Part shown: positions 6,313 through 8,632 of the stretch, piece after piece
Layout: every line of letters begins with the position of its first letter
How positions within the stretch are numbered: position 1 is the first letter of the stretch
Assembly (NCBI GenBank): GCA_951800935.1
Contig: CATOLW010000039.1
Span: 1 to 8,632 of the forward strand
DNA from: an uncultured Clostridium sp.
GTDB taxonomy: Bacteria; Bacillota_A; Clostridia; TANB77; CAG-508
Direction of reading: 5' to 3'
DNA: 8,632 nt
The notes under the pieces: model-generated
The model's database searches: none
Seen by the model: only the letters and a program-made list of their open reading frames with translations
Told to the model about the DNA's origin: nothing
Position numbers and translations under genes: made by a program

Positions 6313-6348
6313 TGTTCCACATAATTGTTCCGCATTCCTTGTGAAACA
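6313..6348. promoter_or_regulatory. Split parS-like half-sites
   Basis: TGTTCCAC (6313-6320) and GTGAAACA (6341-6348) are exactly the two halves of the B. subtilis-type ParB site TGTTCCACGTGAAACA, but 20 bp apart instead of abutting. The location near the origin is plausible for parS. The spacing is not, so this may be a broken site or chance. Confidence 0.25.
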
Positions 6349-6680
6349 AAAATTGTTGTTTTTTTGCAACATTTATCAATTTTTACTTTTTGGTTCTTTT
6401 TGTTGTTTTTATTTTTTGCTGTTTTTCTTTTATTTTGTCCACTTTTTCTTCTTGTTTCTTTATTTATCAAACTTTACTTTTAAATTCAAAAGTTATGTTT
6501 CCTGTTTAAAATTTGCCCTTTTGTTCTTATTTTTCTTTTTTGAGATTACTTTTCTTTTTTCCTCTTTCATTTTATTTGCTTTCAAATTGCTCTTATTCCT
6601 TTTTTTGGTTTTTATTATATATTTACTTTATCTTTGTTTTAAATCGTCTTATTTTTGGTTTTAAAAGCTCCTGTTTCTTT

Positions 6681-8052
6681 TTATTTTCCTAAACAGAACT
6701 TAGCAAAAATTTCATTGATAATATCTTCACTTACTTCTTCTCCTGTAATTTGTCCTAGGTCTTCTAATATATCTTTAATACAAATAGCAATAATATCAAT
6801 TGGCATTTTTTGTTTCATTGTTTCTTTGCACTTTTTTACATTTTCAATTGCCTTTGTAATTAAATTTTTATGTCTTATATTGGTAATGACAATTTCATTA
6901 TCTATATTAATTTCATTTAATTGGAATAAATCTGTTATTTTTTGATATAGTTCTTCTATTCCAATTTCTTTTAGTGTTGACATATTAATTCTATATGGAC
7001 TTGCTTCTTTTAATCGTTTGTCTTCTTCTTTTAAGGTTTCTTCTAAATCAATTTTATTTCGTATGATAATTGCTTTTTTACCTTTTATTAATTCTAATAT
7101 TTCAAAATCTTCTTTGGTTAATTCTTTGCTACTATCAAAAATGGCAATAATCAAATCTGCTTCTTTCGCAATTTCCCTAGATTTTTCAATTCCTATTTTT
7201 TCTACTTCATCTTTCGCCTGTCTAATCCCTGCTGTATCAATTAATTTAAGTGGTATTCCTTGAATCGTAACAAATTCTTCGATCGTATCTCTTGTCGTTC
7301 CTTCATATTCCGTAACAATTGCACGATTTTCTTTCAAAATAGCATTTAAAAGTGAAGATTTACCAGCATTAGGCTTTCCGATGATTGCTGTTTTAATTCC
7401 ATCTTTTATCATTTTTCCATTATCAAAGCTTTTTTCTAATTTTATTAATTGTTCTTCCACACGCTCTAACATATCTGCTATTTGTTGATTGGTTACTTCG
7501 CTAGCATCGTATTCTGGGTAATCTATTGCAACTTCAATATTTACCATTACCTCTAATATTTGTTGCTTAATTTCTTCTATTTTTTTTGATATTGTACCTT
7601 CTAATTGTTTCATTCCTGTTTTGGCTTCTCTTTCTGATTTGGCATGAATTACATCAATAACAGCTTCTGCTTGAGCTAAGTCAATTCTTCCATTTAAAAA
7701 AGCTCTTTTGGTAAACTCCCCTGGCTCAGCTAACTTAGCTCCATTTTTTAAGCATAATTCTAAAATCCTTTTGATGATTACATTTCCCCCATGAGAGTTG
7801 ATTTCACACATATTCTCTGTTGTATAACTTTTGGGTGCCTTAAAATAAGAAACAATTACTTCATCTACAAATTCTCTTTCTTCTACAATATTTCCATATT
7901 TCATGGTATATCCTTTTATTTTTTCAATGGGTTGTTTCGTTTTTGGTTCAAATATTTTTTCTAAGATGGAAAAACAATCTTTTCCACTCATTCGAACAAT
8001 CCCTATCCCTCCAATTCCGTGGTGCCGTAGAAATTGATGCGATAGTACTCAT
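6681..8052 (-). CDS. mnmE: tRNA modification GTPase MnmE (TrmE), interrupted by one +1 frameshift
   Basis: MnmE is the GTPase partner of MnmG in tRNA U34 modification. I place the start at ATG 8052, with GGAGG 9 nt upstream (8066-8062). Its frame gives MSTIASISTAP, then hits CGG; the family continues one base later as GIGGIGIVRMSGKD. With one base skipped the product is 456 residues, the usual length. The folate-binding N-terminal domain and helical domain precede a G domain. Counted from Met 7991, the G domain has GKPNAGKS (205-212), GTTRDT (231-236), DTAG (252-255) and NKID (312-315). The essential C-terminal Cys is in FCLGK. Unshifted translation stops after 34 codons. No clear promoter lies between the jag terminator and the gene. 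Confidence 0.93.
8016..8022 (-). other. +1 frameshift site CCA-C-GGA in mnmE
   Basis: On the minus strand the zero frame reads CCA CGG AAT at codons 11-13, while the conserved MnmE frame (STAPGIGG) needs CCA GGA ATT. The extra C is at 8019. The CGG-A context is the same as at the mnmG break. No Shine-Dalgarno-like stimulator is visible just upstream. Confidence 0.8.
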
Positions 8053-8080
8053 TTCTATTCTCCTCCTTTTTTTCTTTCTA

Positions 8081-8139
8081 AAAAACAAAAAAGGTCAAAG
8101 GTAATTTACAAATTGCTTGTAAAATCCGACCTTTGACCT
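8081..8139 (-). terminator. Strong terminator after khpB/jag
   Basis: Perfect 11-bp arms AGGTCAAAGGT (8092-8102) and ACCTTTGACCT (8129-8139) enclose an inner 7-bp stem (8105-8111 with 8117-8123). The distal arm is followed on the minus strand by a T-rich tract down to 8081. It lies only about 30 bp upstream of the mnmE start codon, so mnmE expression needs read-through or a promoter hidden in the hairpin. Confidence 0.88.
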
Positions 8140-8145
8140 CCGATT

Positions 8146-8632
8146 TTATCTTTCTTTATAATTTTTTAATGATACTATTATTCTTCTGTGTGGTTCTTCC
8201 CCAACACTTGTTGTTTCTATTTTTGTATTTTGTTGCAATTTACTATGAATAATTTTTCTTTCATACGCTTGCATTGGTTCTAATTTAACTGGTTTTCTTG
8301 TTCTAATTACCGTTTTTGCTACTTTTTCTGCTAAATCTTCTAAGGTTTTTTCTCTTTTTTCCTTATACCCTTCTATGTCTAAAATTACTCTTACTCTATT
8401 TTCAATCCCTTTTCCTGCTATAGCAGAAAAAATATTTTGCATTGCATATAAAGTTTCTCCTCGATAACCAATTAGATACCCTAAGTCTTTGTTTGTTATG
8501 TTGACATTTATATAACTTTCTGTTGAATCAATGTTATAGCTTGTTTCTTCTGGTAATTGTTTTATAAATTCTTTTAAAAATCCTTCTACATTTTGTTTTG
8601 CTTTTTCTTGTTCTTCTTGATTTAATATGATT
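8146..8632 (-). CDS. khpB: RNA-binding protein KhpB (Jag), C-terminal part
   Basis: The frame is open to the right edge, so the N-terminus (Jag-N domain) is missing and about 161 residues are visible. A KH domain with the GxxG loop GYRG (visible residues 55-58, in GYLIGYRGETLYAMQ) is followed by an R3H domain (RKIIH at about 125-129, then EEPHRR). KhpB, usually paired with KhpA, binds RNA and affects cell elongation and division in Gram-positive bacteria. The place between yidC (expected beyond the edge) and mnmE is the standard one. A methionine at 8442 is internal to the KH domain and is not the start. Confidence 0.95.
   Translation of the reverse strand, partial: IILNQEEQEKAKQNVEGFLKEFIKQLPEETSYNIDSTESYINVNITNKDLGYLIGYRGETLYAMQNIFSAIAGKGIENRVRVILDIEGYKEKREKTLEDLAEKVAKTVIRTRKPVKLEPMQAYERKIIHSKLQQNTKIETTSVGEEPHRRIIVSLKNYKER

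Larger units (their letters stand above)
6263..6680. other. 418-bp T-rich gap between mnmE and mnmG
   Basis: The plus strand is extremely rich in T with little A or G; the mnmG leader RNA is correspondingly A-rich. Reading frames here give only lysine-rich (minus) or phenylalanine-rich (plus) low-complexity peptides without ribosome sites, so I call no gene. A TATAAT-like -10 box occurs on the minus strand at 6619-6614 with only a poor -35. The mnmG-proximal end holds a 16-bp palindrome, parS-like half-sites and a possible 32-codon leader frame (6335-6237). Confidence 0.6.

Noticed and set aside
6237..6470. 77-residue lysine-rich open frame on the minus strand
   Set aside because: It starts at TTG without a ribosome site and is low-complexity A-rich translation; only its last 32 codons are mentioned, as a possible leader.
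6212..6664. 150-residue open frame on the plus strand, very rich in Phe and Leu
   Set aside because: It is a by-product of T-rich sequence in the mnmE-mnmG gap, has no ribosome site, overlaps the start of mnmG antisense and resembles no family I know.
5761..8022. CGG reassigned to another amino acid (Trp or Gln, as in some Firmicutes) as explanation of the two breaks
   Set aside because: Reassignment changes a residue but does not remove a base; the family frame is lost in zero frame at both sites, so a frame change is still required.
4387..8052. mnmE and mnmG as ordinary decayed pseudogenes
   Set aside because: All catalytic motifs, lengths and flanking signals are intact and there is one precise one-base break in each, with no further decay.

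Overview
This AT-rich window has every gene on the minus strand. It carries a gene order typical of the region beside the replication origin in Firmicutes. Read right to left (5'->3' on the minus strand) the order is khpB/jag (cut by the right edge), mnmE, mnmG, rsmG, parA, parB, a DUF4446 membrane protein, two serine tRNA genes, an MntA/HepT toxin-antitoxin pair, and the start signals of a gene running off the left edge. DUF4446 directly after parB and the lack of noc between rsmG and parA point to Clostridia rather than Bacillus; I cannot place it more finely. oriC/dnaA would be expected beyond the right edge, so these genes would be co-directional with replication.

Region 1-1300 is the accessory part. 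tRNA-Ser(GCT) is intact at 1008-1097. Its 3' 64 nt, ending at CCA, are repeated without a mismatch at 157-220. The roughly 850 bp between the copies holds only mntA and hepT. This is the attL/attR arrangement of a tRNA-targeted integration, but no integrase is present. A strong promoter (TTGACA-17-TAAGAT) precedes tRNA-Ser(TGA), and it appears to be the only promoter for both tRNAs and the toxin-antitoxin pair.

Region 1335-3612 is the chromosome segregation operon parA-parB-DUF4446. It has its own promoter, whose -35 box lies inside the terminator of rsmG. ParA most likely starts at a TTG.

Region 3652-8632 holds translation and RNA-modification genes: RsmG (16S rRNA m7G), MnmG and MnmE (the complex that modifies wobble U34 of tRNA), and KhpB (RNA-binding KH/R3H protein). 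The most notable signal is here. mnmE and mnmG, which encode the two subunits of one enzyme, are each interrupted by one extra base, and the two breaks look alike. In both, the zero frame meets CGG followed by A, and the family reading frame resumes at the overlapping GGA (Gly). I found no other in-frame CGG in about 2,400 codons. One reading is a +1 shift onto a GGA codon read by tRNA-Gly(UCC), itself a substrate of MnmE/MnmG in characterised bacteria, which would make an autoregulatory circuit like that of prfB. The main alternatives are assembly or sequencing errors and mutation. The 418-bp T-rich gap between mnmE and mnmG adds a 16-bp palindrome, parS-like half-sites, and a possible leader ORF whose second codon is also CGG followed by A.
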